This document shows positions 1 to 7,423 of a stretch of 31,437 nt of DNA, piece after piece. Within the stretch, counting starts at the first letter, position 1. Each line of letters starts with the position of its first letter. The DNA comes from HGM04593 sp045612305 (GTDB taxonomy: Bacteria; Bacteroidota; Bacteroidia; Bacteroidales; Bacteroidaceae), in assembly GCA_045612305.1 (NCBI GenBank), contig JAZKYU010000020.1, forward strand, positions 1 through 31,437. Direction: 5' to 3'. The notes beneath the pieces were generated by a model. That model searched no databases and was not told the origin of the DNA. It was given only the letters and a program-made list of their open reading frames with translations. Position numbers and translations under genes: made by a program.

Positions 1-65
1 ATTAGATGATGCTACCAAAGACGCATTGACAATGCTTGCTATTCGCAACCCGCGCTACGCGCTAC
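1..65. repeat. Left copy of terminal direct repeat
   Basis: The first 65 bases recur in the same orientation as the last 65 bases of the window (31373-31437). I count two differences, A/G at position 14 and A/G at position 41. The sequence contains a GCATTG-A-CAATGC palindrome (23-35) and a CGCG-CTA-CGCG hairpin (51-61). No coding potential is seen. It is probably a dispersed noncoding repeat, cut off here by the window edge. Confidence 0.85.
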
Positions 66-103
66 CATTTGCTGCAAGCATTGTCGATTAAGCAGAGCTT
101 AAT
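28..103. repeat. Two consecutive perfect stem-loops in noncoding flank
   Basis: A 12-bp inverted repeat (GACAATGCTTGC at 28-39, its complement at 74-85) encloses a 34-nt loop that itself holds the CGCG-CTA-CGCG hairpin. Immediately after it comes ATTAAGC-AGA-GCTTAAT at 87-103. The first arm lies inside the terminal repeat and the second arm lies outside it, so the right-hand copy at the window end is missing its pairing partner. Function is unknown. It could be a REP-like element or a structured RNA. Confidence 0.6.
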
Positions 104-169
104 TCCGGAGCCCCAAAAACTTCAACTATGTTTTTCGTTAAAAAAGCGCCTTATACACAGAGCTCTTTG

Positions 170-195
170 CTCCTTTCTGTCGGCACAGAAAGGAG
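170..195. repeat. Perfect 11-bp hairpin with CGGC loop
   Basis: CTCCTTTCTGT at 170-180 pairs perfectly with ACAGAAAGGAG at 185-195 around a CGGC loop. It is followed on the plus strand by AT-rich sequence but no clean T-tract, so it is only weakly terminator-like. A similar but less perfect hairpin lies at 30957-30982. Confidence 0.5.
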
Positions 196-252
196 ATTAA
201 ATAAATTTATAAATAACTACCGCCAAACAACACCGAGAAATTGAGTTAAAGG

Positions 253-290
253 CTTTTTGCTCCTCACAACTTTTGCTGGTGAGCAAAAAA
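253..290. terminator. Terminator-like hairpin (TTTTTGCTC / GAGCAAAAA)
   Basis: TTTTTGCTC at 254-262 pairs with GAGCAAAAA at 281-289, and an inner CAC/GTG extends the stem. Because A-runs and T-runs flank it, it could terminate in either direction. It lies just beyond the main terminator that follows the mannose-1-phosphate guanylyltransferase gene. The left arm with its context (AGGCTTTTTGCTC) is repeated at 22188-22200 in another intergenic hairpin. Confidence 0.45.
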
Positions 291-327
291 AGGGTTGCCC
301 TGCACACACACTTGCAAAGCAACCCTT
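284..327 (-). terminator. Rho-independent terminator after manC
   Basis: On the minus strand, AAGGGTTGC (319-327) pairs with GCAACCCTT (290-298) around a 20-nt loop and is followed by a run of seven T (284-290). It sits about 85 nt past the stop of the guanylyltransferase gene and probably ends the purB-rluB-asnS-manC transcript. Confidence 0.75.
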
Positions 328-410
328 AAAAAACATCGAGGCTTTTATTTTTGTTCTGCAACACCCTGCCGGGCATTGCAAAGTTTCTCTTTTTATAGAA
401 ACGAGCGGGG

Positions 411-1496
411 TTACAAGAAATCCTCGCCAAGCTTCATACGCACATCGTTTAAGAATTTTCTTATATTCTTCTCGCTACCCTTTTTGCAGAGCATAAGCAC
501 GTTACCGTTGTCGACAACAAGCAGGTCTTCAATATCTTGCATAACCACAAGCTTTCCCTCGGGAGCCGAAACCACATTGTTGTGGCTGTCATACTTGAGC
601 GTGCGCGACTGCATAACCACGTTACCCGTTGCATCCTTGGGGAGCGTGCTGTAGAGAGTGTCCCAGGTACCTATATCGGCCCAGCCAAACTCACCCACAA
701 GCAAGCACACATTGTCGGCGCGCTCCATAACGCTCATATCCATAGAGGCTGTGGGGAACGAGGTGTAAATTTCGTAGCCACGCTTGCGACGCTCGTCGCG
801 CAAGGGTATCTCGCGGAACACCTTCTCGAGCTCATTCATCATATTGGGCAGGTAGGTGCTCATAGTCTCAATTATGGTGTTTACGTTCCATATGTAGATA
901 CCAGAGTTCCAGTAAAACTCACCGCTCTCCATAAATATCTTCGCAAACTCATACTCGGGCTTTTCGGTGAAGGTGCGCACGTTATACATAGCCTCCACAC
1001 CCTCTATGGGGGTGTCGGCCTGTATGTAGCCGTAGCGTGTCTCGGGCACCGTGGGTTTTATACCTACAACCACAAGTTTGTTGTGGTTTTCTACAAAATC
1101 GAGTCCTCGGCCTATGGTCTCCACAAAAAGTTCCTCGTTGAGCACAAGTTGGTCGGCCTGCGCAACCACAATATTTGCGTTGGGGTTGAGGGTGCGTATG
1201 TGACAAGCCACATAGGCTATGCTGGGAGCTGTGCCACGGAAAGCGGGCTCGTGGAGCACCTGCTCTTCGGGCAGCTCGGGCAGCTGCTCACGCACAACAT
1301 CGGTGTAGTCGACGTGAGTTGAAACTATTATATTCTCGCGAGGAACAACACGACTGTACCTGTCGAACGTTTGCTGTAGCAAGGTGCGACCACACCCCAA
1401 GAGGTCGTGAAACTGTTTGGGGTTTTCTTTTCGGCTCAACGGCCACAAGCGTGTGCCTGTACCGCCTGCCATAATTACACAATATCGGTTGTTCAT
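411..1496 (-). CDS. manC: Mannose-1-phosphate guanylyltransferase
   Basis: This 361-residue cytosolic nucleotidyltransferase makes GDP-mannose from mannose-1-phosphate and GTP, the donor for mannose and, via GDP-fucose, fucose in surface glycans. The N-terminus carries the nucleotide-binding signature MAGGTGTRLWPLSRKENPKQF (from residue 9). GIKPTVPETRYGYIQ and the later FTEKPE segment are the usual sugar-nucleotide binding motifs, and the C-terminal part holds DLLVVDNGNVLM. The length matches the short, single-domain class; the phosphomannose isomerase cupin domain of bifunctional ManC/AlgA enzymes is absent. It is the last gene of the purB-rluB-asnS-manC group, 20 nt after asnS, and is followed by a strong terminator. 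The start is chosen at the Met just before the glycine-rich loop. The family is certain; the manC symbol is by family. Confidence 0.93.
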   Translation of the reverse strand: MNNRYCVIMAGGTGTRLWPLSRKENPKQFHDLLGCGRTLLQQTFDRYSRVVPRENIIVSTHVDYTDVVREQLPELPEEQVLHEPAFRGTAPSIAYVACHIRTLNPNANIVVAQADQLVLNEELFVETIGRGLDFVENHNKLVVVGIKPTVPETRYGYIQADTPIEGVEAMYNVRTFTEKPEYEFAKIFMESGEFYWNSGIYIWNVNTIIETMSTYLPNMMNELEKVFREIPLRDERRKRGYEIYTSFPTASMDMSVMERADNVCLLVGEFGWADIGTWDTLYSTLPKDATGNVVMQSRTLKYDSHNNVVSAPEGKLVVMQDIEDLLVVDNGNVLMLCKKGSEKNIRKFLNDVRMKLGEDFL

Positions 1497-1516
1497 AGCT
1501 CGCTCTTCTTTTTAAA

Positions 1517-2920
1517 TTAGAATTCTGCGTTGTTCGGGGTGCGGGGGAAGGGTATCACATCGCGTATATTCGACATACCGGTAACAAAAAGCAACAAACG
1601 CTCAAAGCCCAAGCCGAAGCCCGAGTGGGGGCAAGAGCCGTAGCGGCGTGTGTCGAGATACCACCACATATCCTTCATAGGTATGTTCATCTCCTCGATG
1701 CGTGCGAGCAACTTGTCGTAGTCGGCCTCACGCTCCGAGCCACCGATAATCTCGCCGATTTTGGGGAAGAGAACATCCATAGCGCGAACGGTTTTTCCGT
1801 CGTCGTTGAGCTTCATATAGAAGGCTTTTATATCCTTGGGATAGTCGGTGAGGATAACGGGGCGTTTAAAGTGTGTTTCAACCAAGTAACGCTCGTGCTC
1901 AGACGCGAGGTCAACACCCCAGTATACGGGGAACTCAAATTTGTGACCGCCGGCAACAGCGTCCTCAAGAATTTTTATACCGTCAGTGTAGCTCAAACGC
2001 ACAAACTCGGTGTTCACGATAGAACGCAAACGCTCGATGAGCTCCTTGTCGAACATATTGTTGAGGAAGGTTATATCCTCCATACAGTTGTCTAGAGCCC
2101 ACTGCACGCAATATTTTATAAACTCCTCGGCTAGCTCCATATTGTCGAATATGTCGTTGAAGGCAACCTCGGGCTCTATCATCCAGAACTCTGCAAGGTG
2201 GCGAGGAGTATTTGAGTTTTCGGCACGGAAGGTGGGGCCGAAGGTATATATTGCGCCCAACGCTGTAGCTGCGAGCTCACCCTCGAGCTGGCCCGACACG
2301 GTGAGGCTTGCCTGCTTGCCAAAAAAGTCGCTGTCGTACTTTATGCTACCGTTCTCGTCTTTCTTCAGGTCGTAAAGGTTCATAGTTGTAACCTGGAACA
2401 TCTGGCCTGCACCCTCGCAGTCTGAAGCTGTGATGAGTGGGGTGTGGAAGTAGTAGAAGCCCTTGTCGTGGAAGAATTTATGTATAGCGTAGGCCATATT
2501 GTGACGTATGCGGAACACCGCGCCGAAGGTGTTTGTACGGGGGCGCAAGTGAGCCACGGTGCGCATATACTCCATAGTCTGTCCCTTCTTCTGCAAGGGA
2601 TAAGTGCTGTCGCAACCACCGAGCAACTCTATCTCTGTTGCCTGCACCTCTACCGACTGACCACCACCGATAGACTCGACGAGTGTACCGTTTACCGACA
2701 AGCAAGCGCCTGTTGTAAACTGCTTCACAAGCTCCTCGTCGAACTTGTCGGCATCAATAACTATCTGCACGTTGTTTATTGTAGAGCCGTCGTTAAGTGC
2801 AACGAAGGCTACCTGTTTGCTGTTGCGACGTGTGCGCACCCAACCTTTTACGTTAACTGCAGTGCCGAAGGCCTTGCTCTTGAGCAGGTCGGCTATCTTT
2901 GTTCTTTTTATAGTTTCCAT
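1517..2920 (-). CDS. asnS: Asparaginyl-tRNA synthetase
   Basis: A 467-residue class IIb aminoacyl-tRNA synthetase that charges tRNA-Asn with asparagine. The N-terminal OB-fold anticodon-binding domain (about residues 1-115) contains VKGWVRTRRNSKQVAFVALNDGS. The catalytic domain carries motif 2 (FRAENSNTPRHLAEFWMIEPE) and a motif 3 arginine in GFGLGFERLLLFVTG near the C-terminus. The asparagine-specific rather than aspartate-specific assignment rests on overall similarity and the short C-terminal domain without the GAD insertion of bacterial AspRS. Length is normal for the family. It lies 28 nt after rluB and 20 nt before manC, so it is probably co-transcribed with both. Confidence 0.96.
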   Translation of the reverse strand: METIKRTKIADLLKSKAFGTAVNVKGWVRTRRNSKQVAFVALNDGSTINNVQIVIDADKFDEELVKQFTTGACLSVNGTLVESIGGGQSVEVQATEIELLGGCDSTYPLQKKGQTMEYMRTVAHLRPRTNTFGAVFRIRHNMAYAIHKFFHDKGFYYFHTPLITASDCEGAGQMFQVTTMNLYDLKKDENGSIKYDSDFFGKQASLTVSGQLEGELAATALGAIYTFGPTFRAENSNTPRHLAEFWMIEPEVAFNDIFDNMELAEEFIKYCVQWALDNCMEDITFLNNMFDKELIERLRSIVNTEFVRLSYTDGIKILEDAVAGGHKFEFPVYWGVDLASEHERYLVETHFKRPVILTDYPKDIKAFYMKLNDDGKTVRAMDVLFPKIGEIIGGSEREADYDKLLARIEEMNIPMKDMWWYLDTRRYGSCPHSGFGLGFERLLLFVTGMSNIRDVIPFPRTPNNAEF

Positions 2921-2948
2921 CGTTTATATTTGTGTCTGTTTGAACTTT

Positions 2949-4103
2949 TTACTCATAAGCTCCCATACGAAGCATGTTCACCTCTTTCTCGGTGAGGTAA
3001 CGCCAGTCGCCACGTTTAAGGTTTTTCTTTGTAAGGCCGGCAAAGAGCACGCGGTCGAGCTTCTGCACCTTGTAACCGAGGTGCTCCATCATACGGCGCA
3101 CAATACGGTTTTTGCCCGAGTGTATCTCTATACCTATCTGTGAGCGGTCGGCCTCGTTAACGTATGTAACCTCGTCGGCATACACGTTGCCATCCTCGAG
3201 CTCTATACCGTTTACCAACAAGTCCATATCGGACATCGCAACGTTCTTGTCGCAGGTAACGTGGTACACCTTTTTCTTCATAAACTTGGGGTGTGTGAGC
3301 TTGGAAGCAAGGTCGCCGTCGTTTGTGAGAAGAAGCACACCGGTAGTGTTTCTGTCGAGACGACCAACGGGGTATATTCTCTCCTTGCCAATGCCACGCA
3401 AGCAGTCGAGCACGGTTTTGCGCTCTTGCGGGTCGTCGACGGTTGTTACACAATCTTTGGGCTTGTTAAGAAGCACATAAACCTTGCGCTCGGGGTTAAC
3501 ACGCTCGCTGTTGAAGCGCACATCGTCGCCCGGAGTTACTTTTGTACCAAGCTCTGTAACCACAACACCGTTTACGGTGATGAGACCTGCCTCTATGTAG
3601 CTGTCGGCCTCGCGACGCGAGCAGATACCTGCATTTGCAAGATATTTGTTCAAACGCACGGGAGCGTTGGGGTCTATAGCAGCCTCCTTATATACTATAC
3701 GCTTTTTGGCGCTATACTTTGCGTTGGGGTCGTAAGCCTTGCGTGTGCCACGCGCACCGTATGAGGGGCGCTGCTCGGCTCCGTATGTTCCGTTAGAAGC
3801 ACCACGATAGTTGCCCTGCTGCGAGGGACGACCACCACCAAAAGGAGCGCGGCCACCGTTGTTCTCACTATCGAAGCTACGGCCAGGCTTGTTGTAGGAC
3901 TTGTAGCGACCAAACTCGCCACCCTGTTCAAAATTTCCTCGACGCTCTGTGCGCGCAAACTGCGGGCGACCCTCCGACGGAGCTCCGTAACGCGAACGTG
4001 TATTTACTCTGTTCTCCCCGTTAAAGTTAGGATTGAACGACTTGCGCTCTCGGCGCCCACCTCGGGTGTTATTGTCCGAGCGTCTTTCTCTAAAATTATC
4101 CAT
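2949..4103 (-). CDS. rluB: Large-subunit rRNA pseudouridine synthase (RluB/RsuA family) with Arg/Gly/Asn-rich N-terminal extension
   Basis: This enzyme isomerises uridine to pseudouridine in rRNA; RluB of E. coli acts on 23S U2605. From about residue 145 there is an S4 RNA-binding domain (VRLNKYLANAGICSRREADSYI) and then the RsuA-type catalytic domain with the catalytic aspartate in PVGRLDRNTTGVLLLTNDG. The first approximately 130 residues are low-complexity and strongly basic, with many RGG, RGN, SYG and NR patches. They are presumably disordered and RNA-binding. With that extension the protein is 384 residues, against about 290 for the E. coli enzyme. It lies 38 nt after purB. The exact target uridine cannot be read from the sequence. 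Confidence 0.9.
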   Translation of the reverse strand: MDNFRERRSDNNTRGGRRERKSFNPNFNGENRVNTRSRYGAPSEGRPQFARTERRGNFEQGGEFGRYKSYNKPGRSFDSENNGGRAPFGGGRPSQQGNYRGASNGTYGAEQRPSYGARGTRKAYDPNAKYSAKKRIVYKEAAIDPNAPVRLNKYLANAGICSRREADSYIEAGLITVNGVVVTELGTKVTPGDDVRFNSERVNPERKVYVLLNKPKDCVTTVDDPQERKTVLDCLRGIGKERIYPVGRLDRNTTGVLLLTNDGDLASKLTHPKFMKKKVYHVTCDKNVAMSDMDLLVNGIELEDGNVYADEVTYVNEADRSQIGIEIHSGKNRIVRRMMEHLGYKVQKLDRVLFAGLTKKNLKRGDWRYLTEKEVNMLRMGAYE

Positions 4104-4141
4104 TTATAATATTTTTTACGAGCCTCACGGCCCAAATTTAA

Positions 4142-5488
4142 TTATCTTCCTGTGTAGGTGTGGGGAGTTATGCGGCGCAACTCCTCTTTTATGTTCTCGG
4201 CAACATCGAGAGTGTCGATAAACTGCAACAGAGTATTTTGGTTTATACCCTCGTTGGTGCGGGTGAGAGCCTTGAGAGCCTCGTAGGGGTTGGGGTAAGC
4301 CTCGCGACGGAGTATGGTTTGTATACCCTCGGCACACACGCTCCAGCAGTTGTCGAGCTCGTTGTATATAGCCTTCTCGTTAAGAAGCAACTTGCGCAAG
4401 CCCACGAGCGAGCTCTTTACAGCTATCATCATATGACCCATAGGCACACCCACGTTACGCAAAACGGTAGAGTCGGTGAGGTCGCGCTGCAAACGAGAGA
4501 TGGGCAATTTCATCGACAGGTGGTCGAGTATAGCGTTGGCAATACCAAGGTTACCCTCACTGTTCTCAAAGTCTATGGGGTTAACCTTGTGAGGCATAGC
4601 GCTTGAGCCCACCTCGCCGGCCTTAATCTTCTGCTTGAAGAATTCCATAGATATGTACTGCCAAAAGTCTTTGTCCATATCCATAATGATGATGTTTATG
4701 CGGCGCATAGCATCGAAAAGAGCTGCAAGATTATCGTAGTTCGATATCTGTGTTGTGTACTGCTCGCGCTGCAAGCCCAAGTTTTCGGCAACAAACTTGT
4801 TGGCAAAAGCTACCCAATCGACCGAGGGATAGGCTACGCTGTGAGCGTTAAAATTACCTGTTGCACCGCCAAACTTTGCCGATATAACGCATTTTTTAAG
4901 CTCGGCAAGCTGTGTCTCGAGGCGATACACAAACACCATAACCTCCTTGCCCAAACGGGTGGGCGACGCAGGCTGGCCGTGAGTACGAGCAAGCATAGGT
5001 ATATCTTTCCAGGCCTCGGCATACTCTTTGAGCTGTGCTATGAGCTCCTCTATCGCAGGGTAATAAACCTTCTCAAGTGCATCTTTTATAGAGCAAGGTA
5101 TAGAGGTGTTGTTTATATCTTGCGATGTAAGGCCAAAGTGCACAAACTCCTTGTAAGCATCGAGCCCGCCTATAGCATCGAACTTCTCTTTTATAAAGTA
5201 TTCAACAGCCTTAACATCGTGGTTTGTAACCTTCTCTATCTCTTTTATGCGGCAAGCATCCTCGGTTGTAAACGCCGAGTATATCTCGCGCAATTTGGGG
5301 AAGAGCGCAGAATCCACGCCAGCCAACTGGGGGATGGGAAGCTCGCACAACGCTATGTAATACTCAATTTCCACGAACACGCGATACTTCATCAACGCAT
5401 ATTCCGAAAAATACTCTGCAAGCGCATCGGTCTTGCCTCTGTAACGCCCATCGATGGGTGAAACTGCTGTTAAAATATTCAATTCCAT
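4142..5488 (-). CDS. purB: Adenylosuccinate lyase
   Basis: This 448-residue cytosolic homotetramer cleaves fumarate from SAICAR and from adenylosuccinate, acting twice in purine synthesis. The fumarase/aspartase superfamily signature GSSAMPHKVNPIDFENSEGN is complete and includes the flexible catalytic-serine loop. TSQDINNTS and MLARTHGQPASPT, the other two conserved blocks with the general-acid histidine, are also present. SPIDGRY near the N-terminus is typical of the E. coli-like PurB class. It is the first gene of a closely spaced group (rluB, asnS, manC follow) and has a good minus-10-type box upstream. Confidence 0.96.
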   Translation of the reverse strand: MELNILTAVSPIDGRYRGKTDALAEYFSEYALMKYRVFVEIEYYIALCELPIPQLAGVDSALFPKLREIYSAFTTEDACRIKEIEKVTNHDVKAVEYFIKEKFDAIGGLDAYKEFVHFGLTSQDINNTSIPCSIKDALEKVYYPAIEELIAQLKEYAEAWKDIPMLARTHGQPASPTRLGKEVMVFVYRLETQLAELKKCVISAKFGGATGNFNAHSVAYPSVDWVAFANKFVAENLGLQREQYTTQISNYDNLAALFDAMRRINIIIMDMDKDFWQYISMEFFKQKIKAGEVGSSAMPHKVNPIDFENSEGNLGIANAILDHLSMKLPISRLQRDLTDSTVLRNVGVPMGHMMIAVKSSLVGLRKLLLNEKAIYNELDNCWSVCAEGIQTILRREAYPNPYEALKALTRTNEGINQNTLLQFIDTLDVAENIKEELRRITPHTYTGR

Positions 5489-5585
5489 ATCTGTGTAATA
5501 ATTATTTTATACCATAAGGCGCCGAATATGCGGCAACAAACAAAACCGCACAACACACGCATTTTACACTTTAGTAAATTCTTTG

Positions 5586-5593
5586 CAAAAATA
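5586..5593 (-). promoter_or_regulatory. Probable -7 box (TATTTTTG) of purB promoter
   Basis: On the minus strand TATTTTTG fits the Bacteroidetes -7 consensus TAnnTTTG exactly, about 93 nt before the purB start. I see no clear TTTG -33 element at the usual 19-21 nt spacing, so this is a half-supported promoter. Confidence 0.4.
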
Positions 5594-5675
5594 GTACTTT
5601 TTACCCATAAACACCTATTGTTGCGATAAAGTTTACAAAAATTATTATATAATAAGGTACGCAGGAGGATAAAAA

Positions 5676-5705
5676 CAAAAAAACCTGCGCTTCGATGCGT
5701 AGGTT
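5676..5705 (-). terminator. Rho-independent terminator after the tRNA-Val pair
   Basis: On the minus strand, AACCTACGC and GCGCAGGTT (5697-5705 and 5682-5690) form a 9-bp stem with one mismatch, followed by a run of seven T. It lies 11 nt past the second tRNA in transcription order and should end the tRNA transcript before the purB promoter. Confidence 0.75.
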
Positions 5706-5716
5706 TCGTAACTGAG

Positions 5717-5791
5717 TGGACGTTGACGGATTCGAACCGCCGACCCTCTGCTTGTAAGGCAGATGCTCTAAACCAGCTGAGCTAAACGTCC
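5717..5791 (-). tRNA. tRNA-Val (anticodon TAC), downstream copy
   Basis: Reading the minus strand, a 75-nt cloverleaf fits exactly: acceptor GGACGTT/AACGTCC, D-arm GCTC/GAGC, anticodon stem TCTGC/GCAGA with loop CTTACAA (anticodon TAC, valine), variable loop GGGTC, and T-arm GGCGG-TTCGAAT-CCGTC. The discriminator base is A. The 3' CCA is not encoded and must be added after transcription. It is identical in sequence to the other copy. Confidence 0.97.
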
Positions 5792-5808
5792 AATAAAATA
5801 TTTCTTGG

Positions 5809-5883
5809 TGGACGTTGACGGATTCGAACCGCCGACCCTCTGCTTGTAAGGCAGATGCTCTAAACCAGCTGAGCTAAACGTCC
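5809..5883 (-). tRNA. tRNA-Val (anticodon TAC), upstream copy
   Basis: This is the same 75-nt cloverleaf with anticodon TAC and unencoded CCA, base-for-base identical to the copy 17 nt downstream. A 7-bp hairpin (CGCAATT-CTT-AATTGCG, 5892-5908) sits just before the tRNA 5' end in the leader. Both copies share the promoter at 5912-5943. Confidence 0.97.
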
Positions 5884-5911
5884 AATAAGTGCGCAATTCT
5901 TAATTGCGATG

Positions 5912-5943
5912 CAAAAGTACATCCTTTTTTTATAACCACCAAA
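5912..5943 (-). promoter_or_regulatory. Bacteroidetes-type promoter of the tRNA-Val pair
   Basis: On the minus strand, TTTG (5940-5943) is followed after 20 nt by TACTTTTG (5912-5919), a full match to TTTG-N19-21-TAnnTTTG. Transcription would start near 5905, inside or just before the leader hairpin and about 20 nt before the first tRNA. Confidence 0.75.
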
Positions 5944-5997
5944 TTTTTTACCAATTATTTTAAAAAGAATTTGCGAAAAGGGACAACAAGGCGGGAT

Positions 5998-6029
5998 AAA
6001 AAAAATGCGAGCAGGCCAAAAGCCTGCTC
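5998..6029 (-). terminator. Rho-independent terminator after the OmpA-family gene
   Basis: On the minus strand, GAGCAGGC (6022-6029) and GCCTGCTC (6009-6016) form a perfect 8-bp stem with a 5-nt loop. A run of eight T (5998-6005) follows shortly after. It lies about 26 nt past the stop codon of the OmpA-like gene. Confidence 0.85.
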
Positions 6030-6054
6030 ACTCACTATTATGTGATAACTTTAA

Positions 6055-7197
6055 TTATTCAACAACAGAGATGATTACGCGACGGTTCAAGCGTGCGGGT
6101 TTCTCAGCCGCTACACCACCTTTACCCTCAACGATAATCTTATCCTGGGGAAGACCCATCTCGATGAGTTTCTCAGCAACTGCGTTTGCACGAGCCTCAG
6201 AGAGTTTCTGGTTGTAATCTGCAGAACCGGTAGCGCTGTCAGCGTAACCAACAACAGCCAACTTAGCGTTAGAGTTCTTAACAGCGTCAGCAAGGCTCTG
6301 GAGGTTGATAATCTCTTTCTTAGAAGCAATCTTAGAAGAGTTGAAAGAGAAGAATACAGACTGTGATACGTTTGTGAGCTTGCCCTCGCACTCTTTCAAA
6401 GCAGCCTGAGCAGCAACCAAGCTATTCTTAGCAGCAGCGAGCTGGTTCTTCAAACCTGCGTTCTCAGACTCTTTAGCCTGCAACTGAGTGTTGAGCTCAG
6501 CAAGAGCAGCAGCGTTCATAGCCATGATAGCGTCTACGTCAGCAGCAGCATCCCAACCTACCTTGTTGAATTTGTATGTAACACCAGCGAGAGCAGCAAA
6601 CATCATATCGTGACCATTGCTACCTACTTGACCGCTGAAGCCGTTACGCAAGAAAGTTGTAGAGAGCTCGAGGTTGATAGCCCAGTGCTTAGAAACACGG
6701 AAAGAGTTAATCAAACCTACGTTAGCTGTAAGAGTACCGGTGATATCGTCGCCACCAAATACTTTTCTACCAGCCCAACCTCCACCGAGGAAAGGAATAA
6801 CATTCCAAATGCGCTCCTCGTTGTAACCACAAATGAGGTTGCTCAAGTTGAACATCGCGTCGAAGTGGAAGTTCATAAATGTTCTGTGAGGCGCAGGAGC
6901 ATATGTCTGAACGTTCAAACCGTTGTAAGCTACTCTCCAACCGAAACCGGGAGTGTGCCATTTACCTGCGTAAACCTGAAGCGCGGGAGTAAGGTGCTTC
7001 AAAGGAGACTCACCGTGTGTGTACACGCCGTTGTAGAAATTAAGACCGCCGTTAACACCCAAGAACCAGTTGCTACCGAAAGAGTTTGTCACAACCTGAC
7101 CCTTTTTTGTGGGGATTACGACCTCGCTAACAGTTTCCTGTGCAAAAGAAACCATTGCAATGCTGGCAATAGCCAGTGAAATCATAAACTTTTTCAT
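6055..7197 (-). CDS. OmpA-family outer membrane protein
   Basis: This 380-residue protein anchors the outer membrane to peptidoglycan. It has a Sec signal peptide (MKKFMISLAIASIAMVSFAQ) and an N-terminal half of alternating aromatic/glycine strands, typical of an 8-stranded beta-barrel. A coiled-coil-like alanine-rich linker follows (about residues 230-275, AALAELNTQLQAKESENAGLKNQLAAAKNSL). The C-terminal OmpA peptidoglycan-binding domain has SVFFSFNSSKI, VGYADSATGSADYNQKLSEARA and ARLNRRVIISV, with the conserved Asp and Arg that bind diaminopimelate. It is likely a single-gene unit with a 130-nt leader and its own terminator. The barrel assignment is inferred from family and pattern. Confidence 0.92.
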   Translation of the reverse strand: MKKFMISLAIASIAMVSFAQETVSEVVIPTKKGQVVTNSFGSNWFLGVNGGLNFYNGVYTHGESPLKHLTPALQVYAGKWHTPGFGWRVAYNGLNVQTYAPAPHRTFMNFHFDAMFNLSNLICGYNEERIWNVIPFLGGGWAGRKVFGGDDITGTLTANVGLINSFRVSKHWAINLELSTTFLRNGFSGQVGSNGHDMMFAALAGVTYKFNKVGWDAAADVDAIMAMNAAALAELNTQLQAKESENAGLKNQLAAAKNSLVAAQAALKECEGKLTNVSQSVFFSFNSSKIASKKEIINLQSLADAVKNSNAKLAVVGYADSATGSADYNQKLSEARANAVAEKLIEMGLPQDKIIVEGKGGVAAEKPARLNRRVIISVVE

Positions 7198-7330
7198 ACT
7201 TAAACTAATTAGATCTATAAAAATTGTTATTTCATTCTTTATTCAACGTAAACGCTAGGTATGGTCAAAAAGTTTGCCTCACACACCATCTGCGTAGCAA
7301 ACAACCCATAGTAACCCATGTTTACAAGTG

Positions 7331-7338
7331 CAAAATTA
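7331..7338 (-). promoter_or_regulatory. Probable -7 box (TAATTTTG) of the OmpA-family gene
   Basis: TAATTTTG on the minus strand matches TAnnTTTG exactly. No TTTG is found 19-21 nt upstream; an A-run occupies that area. It would give an untranslated leader of roughly 130 nt before the start at 7197. Confidence 0.4.
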
Positions 7339-7394
7339 CTTTTTTTTTGTAAATGTATATGAATATATTATATAAAAAGCACAATTGTTAACAT

Positions 7395-7417
7395 TTTTTA
7401 ACGGTCGCCGCTAAAAA
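7395..7417. other. 10-bp hairpin just past mutL
   Basis: TTTTTAACGG (7395-7404) pairs with CCGCTAAAAA (7408-7417), with one G-T wobble, around a 3-nt loop only 7 nt beyond the mutL stop. The A/T order is opposite to that of an intrinsic terminator (no T-run follows the stem), so it may instead protect the 3' end of the mRNA. Confidence 0.35.
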
Positions 7418-7423
7418 TTATCC

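Noticed and set aside
1..103. Terminal repeats as CRISPR repeats or IS ends
   Set aside because: There is no regular repeat-spacer series and no transposase in the window; the two copies are 31 kb apart.
257..654. Two small plus-strand frames at the left end
   Set aside because: They run through the terminator hairpins and into the antisense of manC, with no protein features.
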